Counted from the first letter of the stretch, positions 16,438 through 25,245 are shown. The stretch: 64,000 nt of DNA from Saccharothrix luteola (GCF_020859565.1 NZ_JAJHUO010000041.1:1-64000), one strand, 5' to 3'. Notes: generated by a model not told the origin, from the sequence alone. Numbers and translations: made by a program.

Positions 16438-16451
16438 TCACATCGTTGTGA
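16438..16451. promoter_or_regulatory. 14-bp palindrome upstream of GH6 gene
   Basis: TCACATCGTTGTGA, a perfect 5-4-5 inverted repeat, ends 19 bp before the ATG and just ahead of the GGAGGT ribosome binding site. Its position fits a repressor operator in the 5' leader. It is not the CebR/CelR-type box (TGGGAGCGCTCCCA). Confidence 0.45.
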
Positions 16452-16470
16452 TCACCGGAGGTAGCAGTAC

Positions 16471-17811
16471 ATGAGATCCCTCATCCGCGTCGGCCACGCG
16501 CTGACGGCGGCCGCGATCGCCGCCGGGCTCGTCGTCACCGCGCCGGCCGGCGCGAGCACCGCCCCGCACTGGTCACCGCGCCTGGACAACCCGTACGTCG
16601 GCGCGCGCCCCTACGTCAACCCGGAGTGGTCCGCGCGCGCCGCCGCCGAACCGGGTGGCACGGCCGTCGCCGGCCAGCCGACCGGCGTGTGGCTCGACAG
16701 CATCGCGTCCGTGCACGGCGCCGACGGGACGATGGGCCTGCGCGCCCACCTGGACGAGGCCCTGCGGCAGAACGCGACCCTGGTGCAGCTCGTGCTGTGG
16801 AACCTGCCCGGGCGCGACTGCGGCCGGCTGGCCACCAACGGCGAGCTGGCGTGGGGCGAACTGCCGCGCTACAAGCAGGAGTTCGTCGACCCGATCGCCG
16901 CGATCCTGGCCGACCCGGCGTACGCGCGGCTGCGGGTCGTCACGGTCGTGGAGCCCAACTCGTTGCCGTACCTCGTCACGCACGTCCAGCCGCGCTCCGA
17001 CGCCACCCTGGCCTGCGAGTACGTCAAGGCGGCCGGCTCGTACACCGAGGGCATCGGGTACGCGCTGGCGAAGCTCGGCGCGATCCGCAACGTCTACAGC
17101 TACCTCGACATCAGCCACCACGGCAACATCGGCTGGGACGACAACCGCAAACCGACGCTGGCGCTGCTGGTGAAGGCCGCGACCTCGGGCGGCAGCCGGC
17201 TCGGGAACGTGCACGGCTTCATCGCCAACACCGCCAACTACTCGGTGCTGCGCGAGGAGTTCATCGTCAAGACGGTGATCAACGGGCAGCACATCCAGCA
17301 GACCCGGTGGGTCGACTGGAACCCGTTCATCGACGAGCTGTCCTTCGTGGACTTCTTCCGGACCGAGGCGGTCGCGGCGGGCTTCACCGCGCAGGTCGGC
17401 GTGCTGCTCGACACCTCGCGCAACGGCTGGGGCGGCCCGAACCGGCCGACCAAGCCGGGGTACGAGACGAACGTGGACGTCTACGTCGAGACCAGCCGGA
17501 TCGACCGCAGGGCGCGGATCTGGAACTGGTGCAACCAGGTCGGCACGGGCCTGGGCGAACGCCCGGTCGCCGCGCCCCGGCCGAACGTCGACGCGTACGT
17601 GTGGATGAAACCGCCGGGCGAGTCGGACGGCGGGAGCATCCACTTCCCGAACAGCGAGGAGCTCTTCAACCGGGAGTGCGACCCCTACTACGACGGTCGC
17701 CCGAACGCCAGCCCGGACCCGACCGGGGCGTGGCCGGACGCGCCGCCGGCCGGTCACTGGCACTCGGCGCAGTTCCGGGAACTGCTGCGCAACGCCCACC
17801 CGGCGCTCTGA
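16471..17811 (+). CDS. Secreted GH6 endoglucanase/cellobiohydrolase
   Basis: A 446-residue glycoside hydrolase family 6 enzyme that hydrolyses beta-1,4-glucan with inversion. A signal peptide (about residues 1-28, ending PAGAS) precedes the catalytic domain. GH6 features are PTGVWLDSIASV, LVLWNLPGRDCGRLATNGELAWGEL (with the catalytic Asp of the RDC motif), VVEPNSLPYLVTH, TYSYLDISHHGNIGWDDN-like DISHHGNIGW and WMKPPGESDG near the C-terminus (the conserved WxKPPGESDG). There is no carbohydrate-binding module, unlike many cellulases. A good ribosome binding site (GGAGGT) precedes the ATG. It is followed by a MarR-type regulator gene on the same strand, which may be unrelated. Confidence 0.95.
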   Translation: MRSLIRVGHALTAAAIAAGLVVTAPAGASTAPHWSPRLDNPYVGARPYVNPEWSARAAAEPGGTAVAGQPTGVWLDSIASVHGADGTMGLRAHLDEALRQNATLVQLVLWNLPGRDCGRLATNGELAWGELPRYKQEFVDPIAAILADPAYARLRVVTVVEPNSLPYLVTHVQPRSDATLACEYVKAAGSYTEGIGYALAKLGAIRNVYSYLDISHHGNIGWDDNRKPTLALLVKAATSGGSRLGNVHGFIANTANYSVLREEFIVKTVINGQHIQQTRWVDWNPFIDELSFVDFFRTEAVAAGFTAQVGVLLDTSRNGWGGPNRPTKPGYETNVDVYVETSRIDRRARIWNWCNQVGTGLGERPVAAPRPNVDAYVWMKPPGESDGGSIHFPNSEELFNRECDPYYDGRPNASPDPTGAWPDAPPAGHWHSAQFRELLRNAHPAL

Positions 17812-17877
17812 CCGGGTTCGGTGAAACTCGGTTTCTTGCGGATAATCCGGTGTTGTCCCGGTAGCTAGACTGGGGCC

Positions 17878-18366
17878 ATGTCCGCCATGGCCCCAGCCCG
17901 CACCGAATCCGACCTGTCGTTCCTCCTGGACCACACCGGTCACGTGCTGCGCACCCGGATGGCGGCGGCGTTGGCCGAGATCGGCCTGACCGCCCGCATG
18001 CACTGCGTCCTCGTCCACGCCTTGCAGGAGGAGCGGACGCAGATCCAGCTGGCCGAGATCGGCGACATGGACAAGACCACGATGGTGGTCACGGTGGACG
18101 CGCTGGAGAAGGCCGGCCTCGCCGAGCGCCGGCCGTCCAGCACCGACCGGCGGGCCCGGATCGTCGCCGTCACCGAGAAGGGCGCCGAGCTGGCGAAGCA
18201 GAGCCAGGCGGTCGTCGACGGGGTGCACCGGGCCGCGTTGGAGTCGCTGCCCGGCAAAGATCGAGAAGCGCTCTTGCACGCACTGAACCTGCTGGTCAGC
18301 GGACATTTGTCCACCCCGATCCCGGCACCCCAGACGGCCCGCCGAGCCCGCGAGAGCACGCGGTAA
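17878..18366 (+). CDS. MarR-family transcriptional regulator
   Basis: A 162-residue winged-helix regulator. The MarR core covers about residues 12-140: helix LSFLLDHTGHVLRTRMAAALAEIGLTARMHCVLVHAL, the recognition region IQLAEIGDMDKTTMVVTVDALEKAGLAERR and the wing STDRRARIVAVTEKG with the conserved D-R-R. The ATG at 17878 follows TAGACT (17866-17871) by 6 nt, pointing to a leaderless message, and CGGTAGCTA (17859-17867) overlaps that -10. The same nonamer recurs downstream of the -10 of the MFS gene at 20504. It probably represses the following exporter genes in response to a small phenolic or drug-like ligand; this is inferred from the family. Confidence 0.93.
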   Translation: MSAMAPARTESDLSFLLDHTGHVLRTRMAAALAEIGLTARMHCVLVHALQEERTQIQLAEIGDMDKTTMVVTVDALEKAGLAERRPSSTDRRARIVAVTEKGAELAKQSQAVVDGVHRAALESLPGKDREALLHALNLLVSGHLSTPIPAPQTARRARESTR

Positions 18367-18378
18367 GTCCGCGACAGA

Positions 18379-18407
18379 TTGTCTGCAACAAAACTATCCG
18401 CTACGGT
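18379..18407 (+). promoter_or_regulatory. Promoter of MFS exporter gene with candidate MarR site
   Basis: TTGTCT (18379-18384) and TACGGT (18402-18407) are spaced 17 bp, a good -35/-10 pair. TTGT-CTGCA-ACAA (18379-18391) is an inverted repeat over the -35, a plausible operator for the MarR protein encoded upstream. Confidence 0.55.
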
Positions 18408-18439
18408 TCCTCCTGTCCCCACCGGAACAGGAGAGACCG

Positions 18440-19888
18440 ATGTCGTCCTCGCTCGACACACCGCTCGACACACCGCTCGACGCACCCCGCGACACACCCA
18501 CGGCGAACCGCTGGTCGGCGCTGGTCGTGCTGTCCGCCGCGATGCTGATGACCATCCTCGACGGCAGCATCGTCACCGTCGCCATGCCCGCCATCCAGCG
18601 CGACCTGGGCTTCTCCCCCGCCGGCCTGAGCTGGACGGTCAACGCCTACCTGATCGCGTTCGGCGGCCTGCTGCTGCTGGCCGGCCGGCTCGGCGACCTG
18701 ATCGGGCGCAAGGCGATGTTCCTGGCCGGCAACGCGGTCTTCACCGCCGCGTCGCTGCTGGCGGGCGTGGCCGGCACGCCGGAGCTGCTGATCGCGGCCC
18801 GGTTCCTGCAAGGCGCGGGCAGCGCGATGGCGTCGGCGGTGGTGCTCGGCATCCTGGTCACGCTGTTCACCGACCCGGCTGAGCGCGCCAAGGCGATCGG
18901 TGTCTTCAGCTTCACCGGCGCCGCGGGCGCGTCCATCGGGCAGGTGCTCGGCGGCGTGCTGACCGACGCGCTGAGCTGGCACTGGATCTTCTTCATCAAC
19001 CTGCCGATCGGCGTGGCCACCGTGCTGCTGGCGATCCGCGTGCTGCCGACCGACCGGGGCGCGGGCCTGTCCGCCGGCGCCGACGTGCTCGGCGCGGCGC
19101 TGGTCACGAGCGGCCTGATGCTCGGCATCTACACCGTGGTCGAGGTCGAGCAGCACGGCTGGACGGCCGCGCACACGCTCGGTCTCGGCGCGCTGTCGGC
19201 CGCGTTGCTGGCGGCGTTCGCGTTTCGGCAGGCCCGTGCGCGGACGCCGTTGATGCCGCTGCGGATCCTGCGTTCGCGCAACGTGGCCGGTGCGAACCTG
19301 GTGCAGGTGCTCACGCTGTCGGCGATGTTCGCGTTCCAGATCATCGTCGCGCTCTTCATGCAGGAGGTGCTGGCCTACAGCGCGCTCGCCACCGGGTTGG
19401 CGATGCTGCCGGCGGCGGTCGCGATCGGCGGTGTGTCGCTGTTCGCCTCGGCCCGGTTGAACACCCGCTTCGGTGAACGCGCGGTGCTGCTGGTCGGGCT
19501 GGCGCTGCTGGCGGGCGCGATGGTCAAGCTGGCCACGGTCCCGGTGGACGCCGACTACGTCACCGACCTGCTGCCCGTCATGCTGCTGATCGCCGGCGGC
19601 GGGCTGGTGCTGCCCGCGTTGGCGTCGCTGGGCATGTCCGACGCGACGCCCGACGACGCGGGCCTGGTGTCCGGCCTGTTCAACACGACGCAGCAGGTCG
19701 GCATGGCGTTGGGGGTGGCCGTGCTGTCCACGCTGGCCGCCGCGCGGACCGAGCAGGAGCGGGCGTCGGGCGCCGCCGAGCCGGTCGCGCTGACCGCCGG
19801 GTACCACGTGGCGTTCACCGTCGCCGCCTCGCTGCTGGCCGCCGCGTTCGCGGTCACGCTCCTCGTCCTGCGCAAGCGTTCCCGCTGA
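18440..19888 (+). CDS. MFS drug exporter, DHA2 (14-TM) family
   Basis: A 482-residue proton-coupled exporter with 14 hydrophobic segments. Family motifs include LDGSIVTVAMPAIQRDLG in TM1 (motif D1), GRLGDLIGRKAMFLAG (motif A, loop 2-3), RFLQGAGSAMASAVVLGI (motif B) and GAAGASIGQVLGGVLTDALSWHWIFFINLPIG (motif C plus the DHA2 signature). The N-terminus has a tandem tetrapeptide LDTP-LDTP-LDAP-RDTP encoded by repeated 12-bp units. GGAGAG precedes the ATG. It is the first gene of a likely two-gene operon with the oxidase-like gene 20 bp downstream and is likely controlled by the upstream MarR protein. Substrate unknown. Confidence 0.94.
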   Translation: MSSSLDTPLDTPLDAPRDTPTANRWSALVVLSAAMLMTILDGSIVTVAMPAIQRDLGFSPAGLSWTVNAYLIAFGGLLLLAGRLGDLIGRKAMFLAGNAVFTAASLLAGVAGTPELLIAARFLQGAGSAMASAVVLGILVTLFTDPAERAKAIGVFSFTGAAGASIGQVLGGVLTDALSWHWIFFINLPIGVATVLLAIRVLPTDRGAGLSAGADVLGAALVTSGLMLGIYTVVEVEQHGWTAAHTLGLGALSAALLAAFAFRQARARTPLMPLRILRSRNVAGANLVQVLTLSAMFAFQIIVALFMQEVLAYSALATGLAMLPAAVAIGGVSLFASARLNTRFGERAVLLVGLALLAGAMVKLATVPVDADYVTDLLPVMLLIAGGGLVLPALASLGMSDATPDDAGLVSGLFNTTQQVGMALGVAVLSTLAAARTEQERASGAAEPVALTAGYHVAFTVAASLLAAAFAVTLLVLRKRSR

Positions 19889-19908
19889 CTTCTCCGGAGG
19901 AGATCGAC

Positions 19909-20307
19909 ATGACCGTCAACGCCGGCCCCGCGCCCCGCACCCTGACCGACGACGAACTCGTGGACCTGCTCGACGCGCAGCGGTTCGGCGTGCTCGCCAC
20001 CGTGAAGCGCAGCGGCCACCCCCACCTGTCCACCGTGCTCTACCAGTGGGACGCGAAGGAGAGGGTCATCCGCGTGTCGACCACCGCCGATCGCCTGAAG
20101 GCCTGCCAGATCCGGGCCGACCCGAGGGTCTCGCTGCACGTGAGCGGACCGGACGTGTGGTCGTTCGCGGTGGTGGAGGGCGACGCGGAACTGGTCGAGG
20201 CGACGGACGGCCCGGACCTCGAACCGGACCGCCGCCTGACCATCACGTTCCGCGCGACCCGCCTCTACGGCACGGCCCTGGACGTGGGGCCTCAGGCGGG
20301 CGGCTGA
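19909..20307 (+). CDS. Pyridoxamine-5'-phosphate-oxidase-fold protein (F420/FMN type)
   Basis: A 132-residue split-barrel protein. LTDDELVDLLDAQRFGVLATVKRSGHPHLSTVLYQWDAKERVIRVSTTADRLKACQIRADPRVSLHVSG is typical of small F420- or FMN-binding PNPOx-like enzymes (TIGR03618 group), which reduce or bind cofactor in actinomycetes. GGAGGAGAT lies before the ATG, and the gene begins 20 bp after the MFS stop, so the two are probably co-transcribed. It may detoxify or modify the compound pumped by the exporter; the substrate is not evident. Confidence 0.9.
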   Translation: MTVNAGPAPRTLTDDELVDLLDAQRFGVLATVKRSGHPHLSTVLYQWDAKERVIRVSTTADRLKACQIRADPRVSLHVSGPDVWSFAVVEGDAELVEATDGPDLEPDRRLTITFRATRLYGTALDVGPQAGG

Positions 20308-20428
20308 TCGGGGCGGTGGTCGGTCGGGGCGGCGCTCGCACGTCGCCTCGACCGTCCCCGCTCGCGTCGGCGGTGACGTGTGAGCAGTGGCACGCGGTGC
20401 GCGTGCGGGCTGGTCGGACCGGAACGGC

Positions 20429-20453
20429 TAAAATCGTTTCGGTAGCTAACGAA
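20429..20453 (+). promoter_or_regulatory. -10 and operator-like palindrome of MFS gene
   Basis: TAAAAT (20429-20434) is a strong -10. TTCGGTAGCTAACGAA (20438-20453) is a 16-bp palindrome with a single mismatched pair, placed over the start point. CGGTAGCTA within it also overlaps the -10 of the MarR gene at 17859-17867, so both may be bound by the same regulator. Confidence 0.55.
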
Positions 20454-20503
20454 TCCACGTCGCGCGGTCACTGTCGACTCGGGACAGCTGACAGGAGCGA
20501 CGC

Positions 20504-21703
20504 ATGACGGCGACCGTCGAGTCCGCGGTGACTCGTCGTGGCAAGGGCGGCGGGGCGGCGATGTCCGCCCTCGCGCTGGGCGGGTTCGCGATCGGGACGA
20601 CCGAGTTCGCCACCATGGGCCTGCTGCCGCAGATGGCCGCCACGTTCGACATCTCCATCCCCACGGCCGGGCACGCGATCAGCCTGTACGCGCTCGGCGT
20701 GGTGGTCGGCGCGCCGCTCATCGCCGGGCTGGCCGCGAAGCTGCCGCGCAAGGGGCTCCTGATCGGACTGACGCTGGCCCTGGCGCTGGGCAACGGCCTG
20801 TCCGCCCTCGCGCCGAACGCCGCCCTGCTGATGACCTCGCGGTTCGTGGCCGGGCTGCCGCACGGCGCGTACTTCGGCATCGCGGCCGTCGTCGCGACCA
20901 CCCTCGTGCCACCGGAACGGCGTGGCACGGCGGTCGCCCGGATCATGGTCGGCCTGACCGTGGCGAACCTGGTCGGCGTGCCGGTCGCCACCGCCGCCGG
21001 TCAGCAGATCGGGTGGCGGGTCGCGTACCTCGCCGTGGCCGTGATCGCGGTCGCGACGGCGTTGGCGGTGGCCCGGTGGCTGCCGCGGGCACCGGCGCCG
21101 AGGGACGCGAGCGTGGCCGCCGAGCTGAGCGCGTTCCGCCGACCTCAGGTGTGGTTCGCGCTGCTCACCGGCATGATCGGGTTCGGCGGCATGTTCGCCG
21201 TCTACTCCTACATCTCGCCGATCACCACCGAGGTGACCGCGCTGTCCTCCTCCGCGGTGCCGTGGGTGCTCGCGGTGTTCGGGCTCGGCATGACGATCGG
21301 CGCCACGGTCGGCGGCCGGTTCGTCGACCGCTCGGTGATGGGCACGGTCTTCGGCGCGCTGATCGCGGTGACGGGCGTGCTCGTGGTGTTCGCGCTGACC
21401 GCGACCTCGCCGGTGATGGCGTTCGCGACCGTGTTCCTGATCGGGCTCGTGTCGCAGGTGCTGGCCTCGGCGTTGCAGGTGCGGCTGATGGACGCCTCGC
21501 CGGACGCGCCGTCGCTGGCGTCGTCGTCCAACCACTCGGCGTTGAACATCGCCAACGGCGCGGGGGCGTGGCTGGGCGGCCTGGCCATCGGCGCGGGCTG
21601 GGGCTACACCTCCACGGCGTGGGTCGGCGTGGCGTTGAGCCTGGCCGGGCTGGCGGTGGCCGCCCTGTCGGTCCTGGTCGGCCGCCCCCGCGTGCCCGCC
21701 TAG
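20504..21703 (+). CDS. MFS exporter, DHA1 (12-TM) family
   Basis: A 399-residue transporter with 12 hydrophobic segments resembling AraJ/YdhP-type sugar or drug efflux proteins. TM1 carries LALGGFAIGTTEFATMGLLPQMAATFDIS, typical of this subfamily, followed by GHAISLYALGVVVGAPLIAGLAAKLPRKGLLIGL (motif A region), RFVAGLPHGAYFGIAAVVA and a later SNHSALNIANGAGAWLGGL. AGGAG precedes the ATG. The promoter carries a palindrome shared in part with the MarR promoter. A bidirectional hairpin follows the gene. Substrate unknown. Confidence 0.93.
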   Translation: MTATVESAVTRRGKGGGAAMSALALGGFAIGTTEFATMGLLPQMAATFDISIPTAGHAISLYALGVVVGAPLIAGLAAKLPRKGLLIGLTLALALGNGLSALAPNAALLMTSRFVAGLPHGAYFGIAAVVATTLVPPERRGTAVARIMVGLTVANLVGVPVATAAGQQIGWRVAYLAVAVIAVATALAVARWLPRAPAPRDASVAAELSAFRRPQVWFALLTGMIGFGGMFAVYSYISPITTEVTALSSSAVPWVLAVFGLGMTIGATVGGRFVDRSVMGTVFGALIAVTGVLVVFALTATSPVMAFATVFLIGLVSQVLASALQVRLMDASPDAPSLASSSNHSALNIANGAGAWLGGLAIGAGWGYTSTAWVGVALSLAGLAVAALSVLVGRPRVPA

Positions 21704-21779
21704 CCACCGGCACCGGCCGCCACTCGGTCGGTCACGGCCTGGGCGAAGTCCTTCGTCCGGAGCCACCCGCCGCCGGCAA

Positions 21780-21813
21780 CGGCACTCGGCTCCGGACGCG
21801 GAACCGAGTGCCG
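21780..21813. terminator. Bidirectional hairpin between convergent genes
   Basis: Arms 21780-21793 and 21800-21813 pair over 14 bp with one G-T wobble around a 6-nt loop. It serves both the MFS gene and the convergent hydrolase gene, whose stop is 7 nt away. Confidence 0.75.
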
Positions 21814-21819
21814 ACCCGC

Positions 21820-22641
21820 TCAGCCCTCCCCCAGCACCTCGCGCAGCCGGACCGCGAACCGGTCCGGGTCGTCGGCGAAGCCGATGTGACCGCCGGGGAA
21901 CCTGGTCGGCTCGATGCCGAGAACGGCGGCCAGCGCCTCCGACGTGCGCTCGCACAGCTCGCCACCCGAGTCCTCGCCGATGCCGACCACGATCCGGCTC
22001 GGCACCGAGCGCAGCACCTCCGAATCGGGCACCCACTCGACGGTCGGCCGCAGCATGTGCTCGTACTGGAACCGCTCGTCGGCGACGTCCTGCGGGTCGC
22101 GCTCACCGCCGAACACGTGCTCGATCACCTCGTCGGGCATCTGGATGTTCGCGATGGCCATGAACTGCCGCCACGCGCCGAGCGCGTCGCCGGACAGGTA
22201 GGTGGCGACCATCTCGTCGGTCCGCCGGAGCAGGTCCTCCCGGTCCGGCACGAGCTGGTCGAGCGGCGGCTCGTGGGCGATCACGGTGTGCGCCAGCTCG
22301 GGGTTCGCCTGCGCGAGCGCCAGCACGCTGACCGCGCCGCCGCTGGAACCGAGCACGGTCGCCGGGCCCGCGTCCAGGTGCCGGACGAGCCTGGCCAGGT
22401 CGTCGGCGCGCAGCTCCGGCGTCGCGTCGCGGTCCGGGTCGTCGACCTTGCTGCGGTTGATGCCGCGCGGGTCCGTGGTGAGCACGGTGTGGTCGGCGGC
22501 GAGCAGGTCGGCCAGCGGCTCGAACGACCTGGCGTCCATCGGCGCGCCGACGAGCACGACCAGCGGTCCGCGGCCGCGTACCTCGTAGTGCAGCAGCGCG
22601 TCGGGCACCCGCAGGGTGTCGGTGGTGGCGGTCTTGGTCAT
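21820..22641 (-). CDS. Alpha/beta hydrolase
   Basis: A 273-residue alpha/beta-hydrolase-fold protein. After strand LVVLVGAPMDARSFEPLADLLAADHTVLTTDPRGINRS comes the nucleophile elbow VLGSSGGAVSVLAL (Ser in GSSGG), a cap region, and the C-terminal acid and His in IGEDSGGELC and FPGGHIGFADDP. The ATG at 22641 has AGGAGG 9 nt upstream; a longer upstream reading has no support. It is divergent from the ECF sigma factor gene with 76 bp between starts. In SigG-like ECF groups a hydrolase is often linked to the sigma gene and transcribed from a sigma-dependent promoter; that link is inferred here. Substrate unknown. Confidence 0.92.
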   Translation of the reverse strand: MTKTATTDTLRVPDALLHYEVRGRGPLVVLVGAPMDARSFEPLADLLAADHTVLTTDPRGINRSKVDDPDRDATPELRADDLARLVRHLDAGPATVLGSSGGAVSVLALAQANPELAHTVIAHEPPLDQLVPDREDLLRRTDEMVATYLSGDALGAWRQFMAIANIQMPDEVIEHVFGGERDPQDVADERFQYEHMLRPTVEWVPDSEVLRSVPSRIVVGIGEDSGGELCERTSEALAAVLGIEPTRFPGGHIGFADDPDRFAVRLREVLGEG

Positions 22642-22717
22642 CGCGGATCCTCCTGGAACTCCTCTGAAGTGCTCGTTCGCCGGTAGTGACCGTCCGGGTG
22701 GGGCAGAATCGTCGCTC

Positions 22718-23755
22718 GTGGACGAAGTTCTTCCGACGAGTTCCGCGACCGGTGTCGAGGAGCCCGACCTGGCGCGGGCGCGGGCGGGCGACGGTGAGGC
22801 GTTCACCCGCCTGGTCGAACCGCTGCGCCGCGAGCTGCACGCCCACTGCTACCGCATGCTCGGCTCCACCCACGACGCCGACGACGCCCTCCAGGACGCC
22901 CTGCTGCGGGCGTGGCGCGGGCTCGGCCGCTTCGAGGGGCGCAGCTCGCTGCGCTCGTGGCTGTACACAGTGGCCACCCGCACCTGCCTGGACACGGCGG
23001 AGAGCCGCGGCCGGCGGGCGCTGCCGGTGGACCTCGGGCCGGCCAGCGACCGCGCGGTGCTCGACAACCCGCCGGTGACCGACGTCGCCTGGCTCGGGCC
23101 GTACCCGGACGAGGGCCTGGGCGACAGCGGGCCGGCCGGGCGCTACGCGCAGCGCGAGGCCGTCGAACTGGCCTTCGTCGCGGCCCTGCAACACCTGCCG
23201 GGCAACCAGCGGGCGGCGTTGCTGCTGTTCGAGGTGCTCGGGTTCTCGGCCGCCGAGATCGCCGCCATGATGAACACCTCGACCACGTCGGTGAACTCCG
23301 CGCTGGCCCGTGCCCGCCGGGTGGTCGCGGAGAAGGTGCCCGCGCGCACGCAGCAGCAGGCGTTGCGGCTGATCGACGACGCACGCCTGCGGCAGGTCGT
23401 CGCCGACTACGCCGGCGCGCTCGAACGCGGCGACGCCGACACCATGGTCGCGCTGCTGACCGAGGACGTCACCTGGTCGATGCCGCCGTTCCCGCACTGG
23501 TACCACGGCATCGAGGCGGTCCGCGACTTCGTGGCGCGGGTGCCGATGGGCGACTGCCCGCCGTGGCGGCACCTGACGACCGGCGCCAACGGCCAGCCCG
23601 CCGTCGCCTGCTACCTGTGGGACGGCGGCGCGGGCGCGCACGCGGCGTGGGCGATCAACGTGCTGACCCTGCGCGGCGACCTGATCCGGGAGGTCACGTC
23701 GTTCGTCGGCGCGGAGCACTTCCCGGCGTTCGGCCTGCCCGCCTCACTGCCCTGA
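22718..23755 (+). CDS. ECF sigma factor, SigG-like, with C-terminal SnoaL-type domain
   Basis: A 345-residue extracytoplasmic-function sigma factor. Region 2 spans about residues 25-95 (FTRLVEPLRRELHAHCYRMLGSTHDADDALQDALLRAWRGLGRFEGRSSLRSWLYTVATRTCLD) and region 4 about 155-205 (LQHLPGNQRAALLLFEVLGFSAAEIAAMMNTSTTSVNSALARARRV). The last ~130 residues form a SnoaL/NTF2-like domain (VVADYAGALERGDADTMVALLTEDVTWSMPPFPHWYHG), usual in the SigG/SigJ groups, where it replaces a membrane anti-sigma factor. The GTG at 22718 is 8 nt after a CAGAAT -10-like hexamer. No anti-sigma gene adjoins it; the divergent hydrolase is the likely target. Confidence 0.93.
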   Translation: MDEVLPTSSATGVEEPDLARARAGDGEAFTRLVEPLRRELHAHCYRMLGSTHDADDALQDALLRAWRGLGRFEGRSSLRSWLYTVATRTCLDTAESRGRRALPVDLGPASDRAVLDNPPVTDVAWLGPYPDEGLGDSGPAGRYAQREAVELAFVAALQHLPGNQRAALLLFEVLGFSAAEIAAMMNTSTTSVNSALARARRVVAEKVPARTQQQALRLIDDARLRQVVADYAGALERGDADTMVALLTEDVTWSMPPFPHWYHGIEAVRDFVARVPMGDCPPWRHLTTGANGQPAVACYLWDGGAGAHAAWAINVLTLRGDLIREVTSFVGAEHFPAFGLPASLP

Positions 23756-23772
23756 GCTCACCCGCCCTGGCC

Positions 23773-24297
23773 TCACCAGCCGGCGGCGTGCACGACCTCG
23801 TGCGCGATCTCCTCGACGGACCTGCCGTCGGTCGCGACGCGGACGGTGCCGGGCGGCGCGTCGGCGTCCAGCACGCGTGCCATGGCGAGGCTCCGCTCGA
23901 TGTGCGGCGCGAGCTGCGAGCCGATCTCACGGCGGGCGAGGCGTTCCCGGATCGTCGCCTCCGACGCGGTGAGCAGCACGAGGGTGGAACGGACGTCCCC
24001 CTCACCCAGGGCACGCCGGATCATCGGCTCCTCCAGCACGCTCACGGTGTTCGTGTAGACGAGCCGGTGCCGGCCGAGCGCGGCGTAGTTGGCCCACACC
24101 GCGGCCAGGTTGCGCTCGGTGATCCCGGTCCGGTGCGGGTCGTCGGCCGGGGCCGGGTGGATCTGGTCCAGGAAGTCGCCCTCCACCAGGCAGTGCGCCG
24201 TCCCGCGCCCCTGGAGCACCTGGGAGACCTCCCACCCGACGGTCGACTTGCCCACGCCGGCGCCGCCGCCGATCAACAGGAGCTCACGCGTGATCAC
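23773..24297 (-). CDS. P-loop nucleotide-binding protein, kinase-like
   Basis: A 174-residue P-loop NTPase. The Walker A motif LLLIGGGAGVGKSTVGWEVSQVLQ lies at the very N-terminus, followed by CLVEGDFLDQIHP (acidic residues after strand 2, as in small-molecule kinases), a lid-like segment SEATIRERLARREIG and a C-terminal helix. The fold resembles shikimate or gluconate kinases and AAA_33 proteins, but no substrate motif is recognisable. The GTG at 24297 (VITRELLLIGG) was chosen; an ATG further upstream at 24363 would approach the divergent AraC-type gene and adds a low-complexity tail. It is convergent with the sigma gene, 17 bp away. Confidence 0.82.
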   Translation of the reverse strand: MITRELLLIGGGAGVGKSTVGWEVSQVLQGRGTAHCLVEGDFLDQIHPAPADDPHRTGITERNLAAVWANYAALGRHRLVYTNTVSVLEEPMIRRALGEGDVRSTLVLLTASEATIRERLARREIGSQLAPHIERSLAMARVLDADAPPGTVRVATDGRSVEEIAHEVVHAAGW

Positions 24298-24380
24298 GTC
24301 GGCAGACTGCCACGACCCCGGGCCGCGTGACACCGGGTTTCCGCCTGCTCCACGCACCGTCATGTGGCACGATCGCGCAC

Positions 24381-24824
<444 letters not shown>

Positions 24825-24834
24825 CGTGATCGCC

Positions 24835-25245
24835 ATGGACATCAGCATTCACCAGACCTTCCTCCCTCAGGACGACCCGGACGCCGCGCTCACCTTCTAC
24901 CGCGACACCCTCGGCTTCGAGGTCCGCAACGACGTCGGCTACGAGGGCATGCGGTGGATCACGGTCGGTCCCGTCGGCCAACCCGACACGTCCATCGTGC
25001 TGCACCCGCCGGCCGCCGACCCCGGCGTCACCGACGAGGAGCGCCGCACCATCGTCGAGATGATGGCCAAGGGCACCTACGCCGGGATCAACCTGGCCAC
25101 CAAGGACCTCGACGGCACGTTCGACAAGCTCCAGGCCGACGGCGCCGAGGTCGTCCAGGAGCCGACCGAGCACCCCTACGGCGTGCGCGACTGCGCGTTC
25201 CGCGACCCGGCGGGCAACCTGATCCGCATCCAGCAGCTGCGCTGA
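24835..25245 (+). CDS. VOC (glyoxalase/bleomycin-resistance fold) protein
   Basis: A 136-residue vicinal-oxygen-chelate protein. It begins ISIHQTFLPQDDPDAALTFYRDTLGFEVRNDVGYEGMRWITVGP and ends GVRDCAFRDPAGNLIRIQQL, the conserved betaalphabetabetabeta halves with His and Glu/Gln positions of the metal site partly replaced. The ATG at 24835 is 7 nt after TAGCGT (24822-24827); GTG at 24826 is an alternative. It is linked to the AraC gene upstream, and a UvrA-like gene follows 100 nt later. Role possibly in resistance or removal of a reactive compound; substrate unknown. Confidence 0.93.
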   Translation: MDISIHQTFLPQDDPDAALTFYRDTLGFEVRNDVGYEGMRWITVGPVGQPDTSIVLHPPAADPGVTDEERRTIVEMMAKGTYAGINLATKDLDGTFDKLQADGAEVVQEPTEHPYGVRDCAFRDPAGNLIRIQQLR

